Part shown: piece by piece, positions 1-8,399 of the stretch
How the letters are laid out: each line of letters begins with the position of its first letter
Numbering within the stretch: the stretch's first letter is position 1
Source of the DNA: Planotetraspora sp. A-T 1434
GTDB taxonomy: Bacteria > Actinomycetota > Actinomycetes > Streptosporangiales > Streptosporangiaceae
DNA length: 64,000 nt
NCBI RefSeq assembly: GCF_025420585.1
Contig: NZ_JAOEGB010000001.1
Location: 434,001-498,000, forward strand
Direction of reading: 5' to 3'
Made by a program: the position numbers and the translations under genes
The notes under the pieces: model-generated
What the model saw: the letters and a program-made list of their open reading frames with translations, nothing else
Databases searched by the model: none
What the model was told of the DNA's origin: nothing

Positions 1-2
1 AC

Positions 3-659
3 GTCGACACCCGCCACCCCGACCTCGCCCGGCTGATCGGCGACGGTTCCATGGCTGTGTACGGCGTGAACCGCGCCCTCGTCGCCCAGCGCAACAGCGG
101 CGGCCACGTCAAGGTGTACGCCCAGTTCCGCGCGCCGCTGGACTGGCACACCAACCTGGACCGGCATATGGGCCTGAACCGGCGCGCAGGCCTGGACGCG
201 GGCCTGGACGCGGGCCTGGACGCGGGCCTGGACGCGGGCCTGGACCTGGCCGACGTCGAGGCCGTGCGATCAAGCCTGCTGGCTCTGTTCGACGGCTGGG
301 CCGCTCCCGTCCTCGACCTCCTCCGCCACGGCACCGCTTTCGTCCACCGCCCCCTCTACGTCCTGCCTGTGTCCCACACCTGGGCCCACGTCCCCGGGGT
401 GACGCTACTGGGCGACGCCGCCCACCTGATGCCCCCGTTGGGGGTAGGCGCGAACCTCGCGATGCTGGAAGGCGCCGAACTCGCCGAGTCCGTCGCCGCC
501 GGCCCCGGCGATCTGGACGAGGCCGTCCGCGCCTTCGAGGAACAGATGTGGGCACGGGCCGGCAAGTGGGCGAAGATCACGATGGCCGGTCTGGAACGCC
601 TCGTGAGCCCGGACCCCACCGAAGCCCTCGCCCTCTTCGACGAAGTTCAGCCATCCTGA
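3..659 (+). CDS. FAD-dependent monooxygenase, C-terminal part (5' end outside window)
   Basis: The reading frame is open from the first bases of the window, so the gene begins upstream. The visible part has the C-terminal features of the PHBH/TetX-like flavoprotein hydroxylases: a GDAAH motif followed by PPLGVGANLAMLEG (bases about 411-476), which contacts the FAD, and a following helix typical of the family. Such enzymes use NAD(P)H and O2 to hydroxylate aromatic or polyketide substrates; the substrate cannot be told here. Residues encoded at bases 189-248 are an oddity: a tandem Gly-Leu-Asp-Ala repeat from a 12-bp unit, inserted in the substrate-domain region and absent from typical relatives. 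Family assignment is secure, specificity is not. Confidence 0.85.
   Translation, partial: VDTRHPDLARLIGDGSMAVYGVNRALVAQRNSGGHVKVYAQFRAPLDWHTNLDRHMGLNRRAGLDAGLDAGLDAGLDAGLDLADVEAVRSSLLALFDGWAAPVLDLLRHGTAFVHRPLYVLPVSHTWAHVPGVTLLGDAAHLMPPLGVGANLAMLEGAELAESVAAGPGDLDEAVRAFEEQMWARAGKWAKITMAGLERLVSPDPTEALALFDEVQPS
189..248 (+). repeat. 12-bp in-frame tandem repeat (Gly-Leu-Asp-Ala)
   Basis: Four perfect copies of GGCCTGGACGCG at bases 189-236, followed by a fifth partial copy. Because the unit is 12 bp, copy-number changes keep the monooxygenase frame open and only lengthen a surface loop. This looks like a slippage-prone microsatellite. Confidence 0.9.
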
Positions 660-789
660 CTGCCAAGCGCGAGAGCACCCCGGGGTCTCCATCGAAGCCG
701 TACGCCGCCGCCTCGGCCACGCCTCCACTGAGACGACGCAGTTGTACGCCCTGCTGATTTTCGTTCATCGATGCCTTGATCGCCGGTAA
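658..789 (+). pseudogene. Tyrosine recombinase/integrase C-terminal remnant
   Basis: In frame from base 673 the translation contains VRRRLGHASTETTQLYA, ending at TAA 787-789. RxLGHxxxxTTxxYx is the C-terminal signature of phage-type tyrosine recombinases: the conserved His of LGH and the Tyr nucleophile region. Only about 40 residues survive; there is no start codon, no catalytic domain upstream, and the fragment begins directly against the 3' end of the monooxygenase gene. It is read as the relic of an integrated element or recombinase gene. The residues after the Tyr do not look like a native integrase tail. Confidence 0.7.
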
Positions 790-1078
790 GTCGTCCTCGC
801 CAGGCCGTAAGGCAGGCGAGCCTGGACGCGATCGCTCCCACCTCGCTGCTCGGCGTCCCCTGAGCCAGACTGGTCCGCCTCCTGGACGAGCCGCAGCCGA
901 CGACAGAAACGCGCCGTCGCCAGGCCGAGGAAGCGCTGGATCGATCATCTGTATGCGGTTGCTCCTGGTATTTATCCGCATTCCGGCTGCGTGAGGATTT
1001 CTACGCAGATCTTCCCGGGAATCGCTTCTAGCGTGTCCGTCGAATCGTTGTCCTCTAGCAATCGAGAAGGAAGTTTCG

Positions 1079-1666
1079 ATGGTTCGAAGAAGCTCAGGCC
1101 TGTTTCAGGCGCTGGCCGCGGTCACGATAGCCGGGACGTGCTTGTTCACCCCCGGCACGGCCCAGGCGGCCCAATCGCACATACTCCCAGTCGATATGCA
1201 GACGCAGGAGCAGAGTAAGTGGTGCTGGTCGGCGGCCGGCAGCATGATCGCCGCATATCACGGCGTGAAGATCTCTCAGAACGATTTCTGCAACCTGGCG
1301 AAGGACAAGATCAGCCTGTTCACCTGCCCGAACGAGGCGGGAAGCGCGAAGCTGGTGGCCCACGCTCTGGACAAACTCTCGTTCTATTCGCCGGGCGACG
1401 ACATTCACGACTCGCTCACGTATCAGGGAGTTCAGACGCAGATCAATGCCAAGCGGCCCTTCTACGTCGGGATCAGCTGGGCCTCCGGGGGCGGGCACGC
1501 TCTCGTGGCCTACGGATACGACACCCGTTATCTCGGTGGCCTGGTCTACTACATCAATCCCAAGGCCTCCGGGGCGCGGCGGTACGTACGGTCCTACACC
1601 GGTCTGGTGAGCAACAGCTCCTTCACCTGGACCCGGACACTGAACAACATCATGAGGTCGATATGA
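1079..1666 (+). CDS. Secreted papain-like cysteine protease
   Basis: 195 residues with a Sec signal peptide (cleavage near residue 30 after TAQA). The mature part reads QEQSKWCWSAAGSMIAAYHG with the presumed nucleophile Cys49, then GGGHALVAYGYD with His140, and a following INPKASG segment (Asn160). This Cys/His/Asn order and the WCW context match the papain-like C39/AvrRpt2-like peptidase group found in actinomycetes. A purine-rich ribosome site (AGAAGGAAG) precedes ATG 1079. The stop overlaps the start of the next gene (ATGA), so the two are translationally coupled; the neighbour may be an anchor, substrate or regulator. Substrate unknown. Confidence 0.8.
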   Translation: MVRRSSGLFQALAAVTIAGTCLFTPGTAQAAQSHILPVDMQTQEQSKWCWSAAGSMIAAYHGVKISQNDFCNLAKDKISLFTCPNEAGSAKLVAHALDKLSFYSPGDDIHDSLTYQGVQTQINAKRPFYVGISWASGGGHALVAYGYDTRYLGGLVYYINPKASGARRYVRSYTGLVSNSSFTWTRTLNNIMRSI

Positions 1667-2481
1667 GACGGGCAGCCACCCGGGCGGCGGTGGCCGCCGC
1701 GTTCGGAACATTCGTGATTCTCGGCGGAGCGGCGTCGGCCTCGGCAGACGGTTCGCCACTGCTGTCGGGGCAGCCCACCGCCGCCGACCTGCAGAACGCT
1801 CACTCCGTCGCCGCGTCGGCGACGACGCGGGATCAGCTCGCGAACGTGCAGTTCACGAGCACGGAGCCCGGCACCGGCGACTCCTCACCGGCCGTCTCGG
1901 TCAGCGAGAAGACCATCCCGGTCTTCGAGCTCACCGCGGACTTCGTCCGAGGGACGACCGGCGCTCCCGCAGGGGACCTCGCCTACGTGGCGGTGCCGGC
2001 CCAGGCCGGCGACGGCACCCAGGTCACGATCGGGATGACCCGTGAGGGTGACTCCTGGCGGGTGGACGACATCGCCACCGGTCTGGACGAGCAGACCGCG
2101 GCGAGCATGCTGCCACAGGGGACCTCTCTGCTGCACGAGCCGCAGATCGATGCCTGGTATGCCGTCTCCGACAAGGAGATCCGCCTGCTGAACACCTCGG
2201 GGTCTGACACCGCGCCTACGGTGTACAGCCTCGAGGGTTACCAGCGGCTTGTCGCCTCGCGCTACGGCGACAAACTGCCGGGTTCCGACTACGACAAGGA
2301 AGGCCTGGTCGGCGGCTTCGGGTCGGGCGGGGCCGGTGCGGTCTCGCAGTCGGCAACCGGCTCGGAGACCGGCTCGGCGACCGGGCCGGACTTCCACGCC
2401 GTGCCGCTCGGGATCGGCGTCATGCTGGCGGCCTGCGCGCTGGCCCTGGCGATCCGCGGCTTCCGGAGACAGTGGCGCTGA
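1663..2481 (+). CDS. Exported, C-terminally membrane-anchored protein of unknown function
   Basis: 272 residues. The N-terminus is a signal peptide ending near ASASA (residues 25-29). The C-terminus has a Ser/Thr/Gly-rich stretch, a single hydrophobic segment (about 248-264) and a basic tail (RGFRRQWR), the layout of a cell-surface protein held by one membrane helix. No LPXTG motif is visible. ATG 1663-1665 lies inside the stop of the protease gene (ATGA overlap), which fixes the start. I do not recognise the extracellular domain. Its coupling to a secreted protease suggests a membrane partner or a processed substrate, as inference only. Confidence 0.75.
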   Translation: MRRAATRAAVAAAFGTFVILGGAASASADGSPLLSGQPTAADLQNAHSVAASATTRDQLANVQFTSTEPGTGDSSPAVSVSEKTIPVFELTADFVRGTTGAPAGDLAYVAVPAQAGDGTQVTIGMTREGDSWRVDDIATGLDEQTAASMLPQGTSLLHEPQIDAWYAVSDKEIRLLNTSGSDTAPTVYSLEGYQRLVASRYGDKLPGSDYDKEGLVGGFGSGGAGAVSQSATGSETGSATGPDFHAVPLGIGVMLAACALALAIRGFRRQWR

Positions 2482-2486
2482 GGCCA

Positions 2487-2523
2487 GGCGGGCGGGCCGT
2501 CAAGGGAGCACGGCTCGCCCGCC
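2487..2523. terminator. Bidirectional hairpin terminator
   Basis: A 14-bp stem (GGCGGGCGGGCCGT paired to ACGGCTCGCCCGCC, with one G-U pair) and a 9-nt loop lie between the convergent membrane-protein gene and qcrB. There is no U tract, as is common in high-GC actinobacteria. Confidence 0.75.
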
Positions 2524-2541
2524 GAAACCCGGTCGGTGGTG

Positions 2542-4230
2542 TCAGTGCTCGGTGTGCGGCTCGCGCTCCCCGGCATCGACGCGCTCCCCGGCCCCGATGG
2601 CAGCGTGCTTCTCCTCGTGCACTTCCTCGGGGGCCTCGTCGGGGGCCTCGTCGGGGGCCTCCTCGTGGGCTTCGTCGAGCGGGACGCGGTCCGTGCCGTA
2701 CGCCTGGCTCATCCTGGCGCGGAGCCTGCCGAGGACGGTACGGGCGAGCTTTGGGGGAATGCCCCCGCTGTCCACCCCGCTTTCGATGATCGGGATCTCG
2801 GCCTTGCCGCGGATGTGCTCGGCGATGTCCTCCGCCGCAGGCGTGTGGACCTCGATGTACTCGCCGTTCGGCATCCGCTTGATGACGCCCGACTCCACGC
2901 CGTGGGACAGCACCTCGGCATCCCTGCGCTGAAGGCCGATGCAGATCCGGTAGGCGATGTAGTAGGCGAGCGCCGGACCGATGAAGATCGCGAATCGGCC
3001 GAAGATCGTCGTCGAGTACAGGTCGACATGGAAGAAGGCCGAGATCTCGTCGTTGGCGCCGAGCAGCCACAAGATGCCGTAGAACGTGATGCCCGCCACG
3101 CCGATCGCGGTGCGGTGCGGGTTGTTGCGCGGCCGGTCGGCCAGGTGGTGCTCACGGCGGTCACCGGTGATCCACCGCTCGGCGAACGGGTAGATCGCCA
3201 GGCCCGTCATGAGGATGCCCAACGGCATCAGCGCCGGGATCAGCACGCTCAGCGGAATCGTGTGGCCCCAGAAATTGATCTCCCAAGCGGGCATCAGGCG
3301 CAGCGCCCCTTCCAGGAAGCCCATGTAGAAGTCGGGCTGCGACCCGGCCGAGATGTCCGCCGGCGTGTACGGCCCGAACAGCCAGACCGGGTTGATCTGG
3401 GCGAAGGTCCCCAGCAAGGCGAGGGCGGCGAACGTGAACAGGAAGAACGCGCCCGACTTGGCCATGAACGCCGGGTAGAACGGCGCGCCCACCACATTCG
3501 TCTCGGTGCGCCCTGGGCCCGGCATCTGCGTGTGCTTCTGCACCCACATGAGGATCAGGTGCGCGGAGATGAGCGCCAGCAGGAGGCCCGGGATCAGCAG
3601 GATGTGGATCGTGAAGAACCGCGGGATCACGTCCTGCCCGGGATATTCGCCGCCGAACAGGAAGAACGACATGTACGTGCCCACCACCGGGATCCCGAGC
3701 ATGACGCCCTGAGTGATCCGCAGACCCGCGCCGGAGAGCAGGTCGTCGGGCAGCGAGTAACCGGTCAGGCCTTCCACCAGTGCCAGCGTGAAAAGGGCGA
3801 GGCCGATGAGCCAGTTGAGCTCTCGCGGCTTGCGATAGGCCCCGGTGAAGAACACGCGGAGCATGTGGACCATGATTCCGGCCACGAACAGCAGCGCCGC
3901 CCAGTGGTGGATCTGCCGGATCAGCAGGCCGCCCCGCACGTCGAAGCTGATGTGCAGGGCAGAGGCGTACGCCTCGGACATCCTCACGCCGACCAGCGGC
4001 TGGTAGGAGCCCGAGTAGGCGACCTCGCCCATGCTCGGCTTGAACCAGAACGTCAGGAACGTGCCGGTCAACAGCAGGATGATGAACGAGTAGAGCGCGA
4101 TCTCACCCAGCAGGAACGACCAGTGGTCGGGGAAGACCTTCCTCAGGTTGCGCTTGAGGAACCTCCCCGCGCCGAGGCGATCGTCAACGAATGTGGCGAC
4201 CCCGGCGATGACTTTCGGGGGAGCCTTCAT
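2542..4230 (-). CDS. qcrB: Cytochrome bc1 complex cytochrome b subunit (orphan copy)
   Basis: 562 residues. The protein has the cytochrome b fold: two pairs of haem-ligand histidines (IRQIHHWAALLFVAGIMVHM and IHILLIPGLLLALISAHLIL), a quinol-site segment QPDFYMGF in the place of PEWY, and eight or more membrane helices. It ends in an acidic EAPDEAPDEAPEE tail. The frame is open upstream to 4347, but ATG 4230 is preceded by GAAGAAGG at good spacing and begins with the usual KAPPKVIAG-type N-terminus, so I chose it. In actinobacteria qcrB normally follows qcrC and qcrA and lies near ctaCDE; none of these is present here, so this is an isolated paralogue. Whether it is incorporated into a functional complex is unknown. 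Confidence 0.92.
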   Translation of the reverse strand: MKAPPKVIAGVATFVDDRLGAGRFLKRNLRKVFPDHWSFLLGEIALYSFIILLLTGTFLTFWFKPSMGEVAYSGSYQPLVGVRMSEAYASALHISFDVRGGLLIRQIHHWAALLFVAGIMVHMLRVFFTGAYRKPRELNWLIGLALFTLALVEGLTGYSLPDDLLSGAGLRITQGVMLGIPVVGTYMSFFLFGGEYPGQDVIPRFFTIHILLIPGLLLALISAHLILMWVQKHTQMPGPGRTETNVVGAPFYPAFMAKSGAFFLFTFAALALLGTFAQINPVWLFGPYTPADISAGSQPDFYMGFLEGALRLMPAWEINFWGHTIPLSVLIPALMPLGILMTGLAIYPFAERWITGDRREHHLADRPRNNPHRTAIGVAGITFYGILWLLGANDEISAFFHVDLYSTTIFGRFAIFIGPALAYYIAYRICIGLQRRDAEVLSHGVESGVIKRMPNGEYIEVHTPAAEDIAEHIRGKAEIPIIESGVDSGGIPPKLARTVLGRLRARMSQAYGTDRVPLDEAHEEAPDEAPDEAPEEVHEEKHAAIGAGERVDAGEREPHTEH

Positions 4231-4733
4231 AGTGCCCTTCTTCGAGATCGGACGGGGCGGCATCGTCAGCGCGAGCACGCCCCCGAACGCACCGAACACC
4301 ACGCCGATCAGGAAGCCGGTTCTGGTCACCGGTGTCCATGCCGGCAAGCGGCCCCAGACCGAGCGTCCAGCGCCATCGGACCGCTGTGCTGACGGTCAGG
4401 GAGCCCCCGCAAGGCGCGATCACCACGCACTCGCGATGCCGGGCCGAAGTGGCGGACGCCGTCTCGGCGTGGAATCACCGAAGACCTGTGGTGAACTGGC
4501 CGTGGCCGACGACCCTGACGGGTTTTCCTCGGCCAGCAGATGGAATCCGGCCGGACCGGCGCCCCTTTTCAACTCTCTCTTGCCAAATCTACCCGGCGAC
4601 GTCGCTTCCGGTGCAGGTGCGCTCCCCTCGACAGAGTTCTGTCACGGCTCCTCTGAGCCTGCGCGGCCTGACGCGGCGTCGCTCACTGCCGCGACCGCAG
4701 ACGGCTCCGGCCGCGATAGGGGATCCTGCTCAC
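4231..4733. other. Intergenic region, no gene recognised
   Basis: About 500 bases upstream of both qcrB and the DUF4265 gene. In the qcrB frame it encodes one hydrophobic stretch (about GFLIGVVFGAFGGVLAL) upstream of the chosen start, which could be an N-terminal extension or a relic. Otherwise I see only low-complexity GC-rich sequence and presumably the divergent promoters. Confidence 0.5.
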
Positions 4734-5225
4734 GTGACAGATGGTGCGGAGCCCACGGATGTGCATGTGGTGTTCGATCTCCCACAGGACGAAGACGGCT
4801 GGCCACCGGCCCGCTCTGAGCGGCTGTGGGCGATCCCAGTAACACCAGGTCAGGTGATGCTGGACAGCATTCCCTTCTTCGTCCGCGGATCCGCCTTGGG
4901 CGATGTGGTGGTCACCGAGGTGGACGCCGAGGGAGTCGTGTGGGTAACCGAGACGGTGGAGTTCTCCGGTAACTGCACGATCCGGGTCATCCCTTTCGCC
5001 GAAGGCGAGTTGGCCGACGACAGGCAGGCTGTCCTCGATGCCTTCGCGCCGTTGGGCGTCGAAGGAGAAGGGATCGAGCAGTTCGGACTGGTGGCGCTGA
5101 ACGTTCCGCCGAGCGCGGACGTCGCTGGGGCCAAGCGCCTGCTTCTGCGGGGTCAGGCTGACGGTTGGTGGGATTACGAGGAAGGCTGCGTCACAGAGGC
5201 CTGGCAAGCGCTCGATCCCGCCTGA
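4734..5225 (+). CDS. DUF4265 domain protein
   Basis: 163 residues from GTG 4734, preceded by an AGGGGA element at longish spacing. The sequence has the DUF4265 pattern: VHVVFDLPQDEDGWPPARSE, then LWAIPVTPGQVMLDSIPFFV, a GDVVVTEVD segment and the SGNCTIRVI block. Members are small soluble proteins of unknown function, often scattered in actinobacterial genomes near polymorphic-toxin or immunity loci; nothing here shows such a link. It stands alone between a long spacer and a terminator. Confidence 0.75.
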   Translation: MTDGAEPTDVHVVFDLPQDEDGWPPARSERLWAIPVTPGQVMLDSIPFFVRGSALGDVVVTEVDAEGVVWVTETVEFSGNCTIRVIPFAEGELADDRQAVLDAFAPLGVEGEGIEQFGLVALNVPPSADVAGAKRLLLRGQADGWWDYEEGCVTEAWQALDPA

Positions 5226-5312
5226 ATGCCGCTGACCCGTCCAGGGATTCTCAGGGCATCGCCGCGAGGGCGAACTTCTGTGGCCGATCCCAAGAGTCAT
5301 CGCTTCACGTTC

Positions 5313-5351
5313 CGCCCTGCGGCCGGCCGAGCACCGACCGGCCGCAGGGCG
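5313..5351. terminator. Bidirectional hairpin terminator
   Basis: Perfect 14-bp stem (CGCCCTGCGGCCGG with CCGGCCGCAGGGCG) and an 11-nt loop, lying between the end of the DUF4265 gene and the end of the ABC-transporter operon on the other strand. Confidence 0.85.
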
Positions 5352-5366
5352 ACCACCATCGGCGTT

Positions 5367-6458
5367 CTAGGGGACCGTCGCCAGGTGACCGTCCACATAC
5401 GGAAGGACCTTGGTGCGGGGGAGATGGATCAGGAACTCCTTGGCCCCCGGGACTCCGTCCTCGCGCGGCACCTTCGCCTTGATGAGCTGGCCGGCCAGGT
5501 CCATCTCCAGCACCCGCTGCGGGCCGTGGTCCTGGACGCCGCGAAGCCTGACGGGGAAGGTGTTCACTCCCGGTTCCGGGACGACCTTGACGTACTCGGG
5601 CCGGATGCCCACCTGGGCCTGGGCGCCGCTCGTGCGGATGTCCCACGCCATGGCCAGGGCCCGGCCGCCCAGGGTGAAGTCACCCGTGAAGCCCCCGTGG
5701 TCCTGGCCGACCGACAGGAAGTTCATCGCGGGGGATCCGATGAAGTAGCCGACATACGTCGACGCGGGGGCCTCGAAGAGCTGCTCGGGAGTGCCCTGCT
5801 GCATGACCCTGCCGTCCTTCATCACCAGCACCTCCTGCGCGAAGCTCATCGCCTCGTACTGGTCGTGGGTCACGTAGATCACCGTGGGGCGGAACTGCTC
5901 GGTGATCTCGCGGATCTTGCGGCGCAGCATGAACTTCAGCTGCGGGTCGATGACGGTCAGCGGCTCGTCCATCAGCAGGGCCGCCACGTCATCGCGTACG
6001 AGACCGCGGCCGAGGGAGATGAGCTGCTTGTCGTCGGCGGTGAGCCGCCGGGCGGGCTGCCTGAGCCGGTCGTCCAGGTCGAGCGCCTTGGCGACCTGAC
6101 GGACCTTAACGTCGATCCTCGCCCTGTCCCAGCCTCGGCACTGCAGCGGGAAGGCGAGGTTCTCGTAGACCGTCATCGAGTTGTAGATGACGGGGAACTG
6201 GAACACCTGGGCGATGTTGCGGGCCTTCGTGGGCAGCCTCGTGACATCGAGGCCGTCGAACACCACGCGGCCCTGGGACGGCGTGACCAGCCCGGACAGG
6301 ATGTTCAGCAGCGTGGTCTTGCCGCAACCGGACGGTCCGACCAGCGCGTACGTCTTGCCGGCCTCGAATGTCAGCCGCAGCGGCTTGAGGGCCCAGCGCT
6401 CCTCTTCGGCGTCGGGCGTGTAGCTGTGACCGACGTCGATGATGTCCACCTGTGCCAT
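5367..6458 (-). CDS. ABC importer ATPase, GlpT-like, with divergent signature motif
   Basis: 363 residues. Walker A is GPSGCGKTT, Walker B ALLMDEPLTVID, and the switch histidine lies in VTHDQYEA, so nucleotide chemistry is preserved. The signature, however, reads LTADDKQLISLGRGLVR instead of LSGGQ. This degenerate form is what I recall for one of the two ATPases of GlpSTPQV-type glycerol importers (GlpT). The C-terminal third is the TOBE/MalK-like regulatory domain. The gene is last in a six-gene operon, 1 nt after the companion ATPase, and the two presumably form a heterodimer under the permease pair. Substrate inferred to be a polyol. Confidence 0.82.
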   Translation of the reverse strand: MAQVDIIDVGHSYTPDAEEERWALKPLRLTFEAGKTYALVGPSGCGKTTLLNILSGLVTPSQGRVVFDGLDVTRLPTKARNIAQVFQFPVIYNSMTVYENLAFPLQCRGWDRARIDVKVRQVAKALDLDDRLRQPARRLTADDKQLISLGRGLVRDDVAALLMDEPLTVIDPQLKFMLRRKIREITEQFRPTVIYVTHDQYEAMSFAQEVLVMKDGRVMQQGTPEQLFEAPASTYVGYFIGSPAMNFLSVGQDHGGFTGDFTLGGRALAMAWDIRTSGAQAQVGIRPEYVKVVPEPGVNTFPVRLRGVQDHGPQRVLEMDLAGQLIKAKVPREDGVPGAKEFLIHLPRTKVLPYVDGHLATVP

Positions 6459-6459
6459 G

Positions 6460-7560
6460 TCAACGCCCTTCTGCCGAAGCGGGGTCGTGCGAAGGCGGCC
6501 GCAGGAGCGCCCCCGCCTGGTCGAACGCGAACAGCCTCTCCGGGCGCAGCCGCATGTGGACGACGTCGCCGAGGACGATGTCGTGGATCCCCTCGATCTG
6601 CACGACGAACGGCGTCTCGCCCACGGCCACGTGGACGAAGGTCTCCGATCCGGAGATCTCCACGAAGGTGACCTCGCCCGCGACGCCGGCGGCGGCCAGA
6701 GCGACGTCCGTCGCGCGCAGCCCGAACTGGTAAGAGCCTTCGGGCAGGTCGGCGAGGTGGCCAGGCACGTGGGTGGCCTGGAAGTCCGCCACCGTGATCC
6801 GGCCGTCCGCGAGCCGCCCCGGGAAGATGTTCATGGGCGGGTCGTTGATGATCCGGGCCACCGTGGTCGTCGCGGGCCGGTCGAAGACCTCGCCGGGAGC
6901 GCCGATCTGGACGACCTGTCCCTCGTGCATGACCAGCACCACGTCACCGAGCATCATCGCCTCGGCGGGCTCGGTGGTCGTGTAGATCACGACCGCCTCG
7001 CCCTGGTCGGAGAAGAGGGTTCTGAAGTCCTCGCGCAGTTGCTCGCGCAACTTGTAGTCCAGGTTGGCGAACGGCTCGTCGAACAGGAGGATTCCGGCGC
7101 CGCGGGCGAGGGCGCGAGCCACCGCGACCCGCTGCTGTTGCCCGCCGGAGAGCTGCGAGGGTTTGCGCTCGTGGAGGTGGGCCAGGCCGACGCGTTCCAG
7201 GCTCTGCCCCGCTCGCCGCCGGATCTCGTCCTGTGGAAGCCCGGCCCGCTTGAGCGGGAAGGCCACGTTGTCGAACACGTTGAGATGCGGATAGTTGATG
7301 AACTGCTGGTAGACCATCGCGGTGTCGCGCCGCCAGACCGGCGTCTTGAGGAAGTCGGCGCCGTCCCGGGTCAGCGTCCCGGAGTCCACGCCCTGGAGGC
7401 CGGCCAGCACCCGCAGCAGCGTCGTCTTCCCGGCCTGGGTGCGGCCGATGACGGTGTGGAGCCGTCCCGGCTGGAAGACCGCCGTCACGTCTTTGAGGTG
7501 GTCGACCCCGTCGACGGCCAGGCAGAGATCAGTGGCGTTCAGAGAGGCATGCGGAGTCAT
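6460..7560 (-). CDS. ABC importer ATPase, GlpS-like
   Basis: 366 residues from ATG 7560, whose ATGA overlaps the stop of the upstream permease gene; the open frame continues further upstream but that part is the permease gene read out of frame. Walker A is unusual but complete (GRTQAGKTT), the Q-loop region reads VYQQFINYPHLNVFDNVAFP, the signature is canonical (LSGGQQQR) and Walker B is ILLFDEPFANLD. The place of the switch His is YTTTEPAEA, without His. So each ATPase of the pair is intact where the other is degenerate, giving one canonical and one defective composite site. The YQQFINYP segment is typical of the GlpS family. Confidence 0.82.
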   Translation of the reverse strand: MTPHASLNATDLCLAVDGVDHLKDVTAVFQPGRLHTVIGRTQAGKTTLLRVLAGLQGVDSGTLTRDGADFLKTPVWRRDTAMVYQQFINYPHLNVFDNVAFPLKRAGLPQDEIRRRAGQSLERVGLAHLHERKPSQLSGGQQQRVAVARALARGAGILLFDEPFANLDYKLREQLREDFRTLFSDQGEAVVIYTTTEPAEAMMLGDVVLVMHEGQVVQIGAPGEVFDRPATTTVARIINDPPMNIFPGRLADGRITVADFQATHVPGHLADLPEGSYQFGLRATDVALAAAGVAGEVTFVEISGSETFVHVAVGETPFVVQIEGIHDIVLGDVVHMRLRPERLFAFDQAGALLRPPSHDPASAEGR

Positions 7561-8399
7561 CGGACCGCCCCCGAGAGGTTTCCCTTGGACAGATAGCGCT
7601 CGACCCATACGGCGAGCAGGACCAGCGGCGATATGCCGAAAAGCGCGGCGGCGGACAGGGTCCACCAGGGCGGGATCGACGAGTTGAGCGCCACCACCGC
7701 CTGGGGCAGCGTCTGGACCTCGGTGAAGGTCAGCCTGAACGCGAAGAAGAAGTCGTTCCACCCGAACACCGCGCAGAACATCGCCGCAACGGTCAGCCCG
7801 GGCAGCGAGTTGGGAAGGATCGCGCGGACGAACGCCTCGAACGGGCTGCACCCGTCGAGCATGGCCATCTCGTCGATCTCACGCGGGATGCCGTTGAAGA
7901 AGTCCACCATCACCCACACCGCGATCGGCAGCAGCAGGGCGACCGTCACGATGACCAGGCCCGGGATGCTGTCCAGCAGGTTGACCGACTGCAGGAGGTA
8001 GAAGAACGGGACCACCAGGACGACGGGCGGCATGATCCGTTGCGACACGAAGAAGAAGACGATGTCGCTGTTCTTGATGAAGCCGGCCTTGAACCGGTAG
8101 CGGGACAGTCCGTACGCCGCCAGGGAGCCCAGGACGAGGCTGATGGCCGAAGCGGCGACGGTGATGACGGCGCTGTTGACGAAGGGATGAACGACGTCCA
8201 CGCCCCCCGCGCCGCCGAAGATGTTGTGCCAGCCGGTCACGGTCGGTTTGTACTGCAGCCACGGGATGTAGGTGGCGCCACCCTGGACCCCGTTGGCGTC
8301 CTTGAAGCTGGTGGTCATGGCCCACATGAACGGCCCCGCGACGAAACAGGCCCAGATCGCGATCACGGTGTACTTGAACGTGGCGTAGAGGCGCGACAT
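7557..8399 (-). CDS. ABC sugar/polyol importer permease (MalG/GlpQ type)
   Basis: 280 residues with six predicted membrane helices and the cytoplasmic EAA loop reading DEMAMLDGCSPFEAFVRAILP, which docks on the ATPases. The start at 8399 is shared with the stop of the upstream permease gene (TGATG overlap) and the stop overlaps the next ATPase (ATGA), so the middle of the operon is translationally coupled. It is the second permease of the transporter. Confidence 0.88.
   Translation of the reverse strand: MSRLYATFKYTVIAIWACFVAGPFMWAMTTSFKDANGVQGGATYIPWLQYKPTVTGWHNIFGGAGGVDVVHPFVNSAVITVAASAISLVLGSLAAYGLSRYRFKAGFIKNSDIVFFFVSQRIMPPVVLVVPFFYLLQSVNLLDSIPGLVIVTVALLLPIAVWVMVDFFNGIPREIDEMAMLDGCSPFEAFVRAILPNSLPGLTVAAMFCAVFGWNDFFFAFRLTFTEVQTLPQAVVALNSSIPPWWTLSAAALFGISPLVLLAVWVERYLSKGNLSGAVR

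Noticed and set aside
109-555. Arg/Gly/Pro-rich reading frames opposite real genes
   Set aside because: Long antisense frames are expected at this GC content; their composition is that of shadow frames with no family signal.
2536-4392. 618-residue frame opposite qcrB
   Set aside because: It is the complement of a clear cytochrome b gene, with low-complexity His/Glu/Arg-rich translation.
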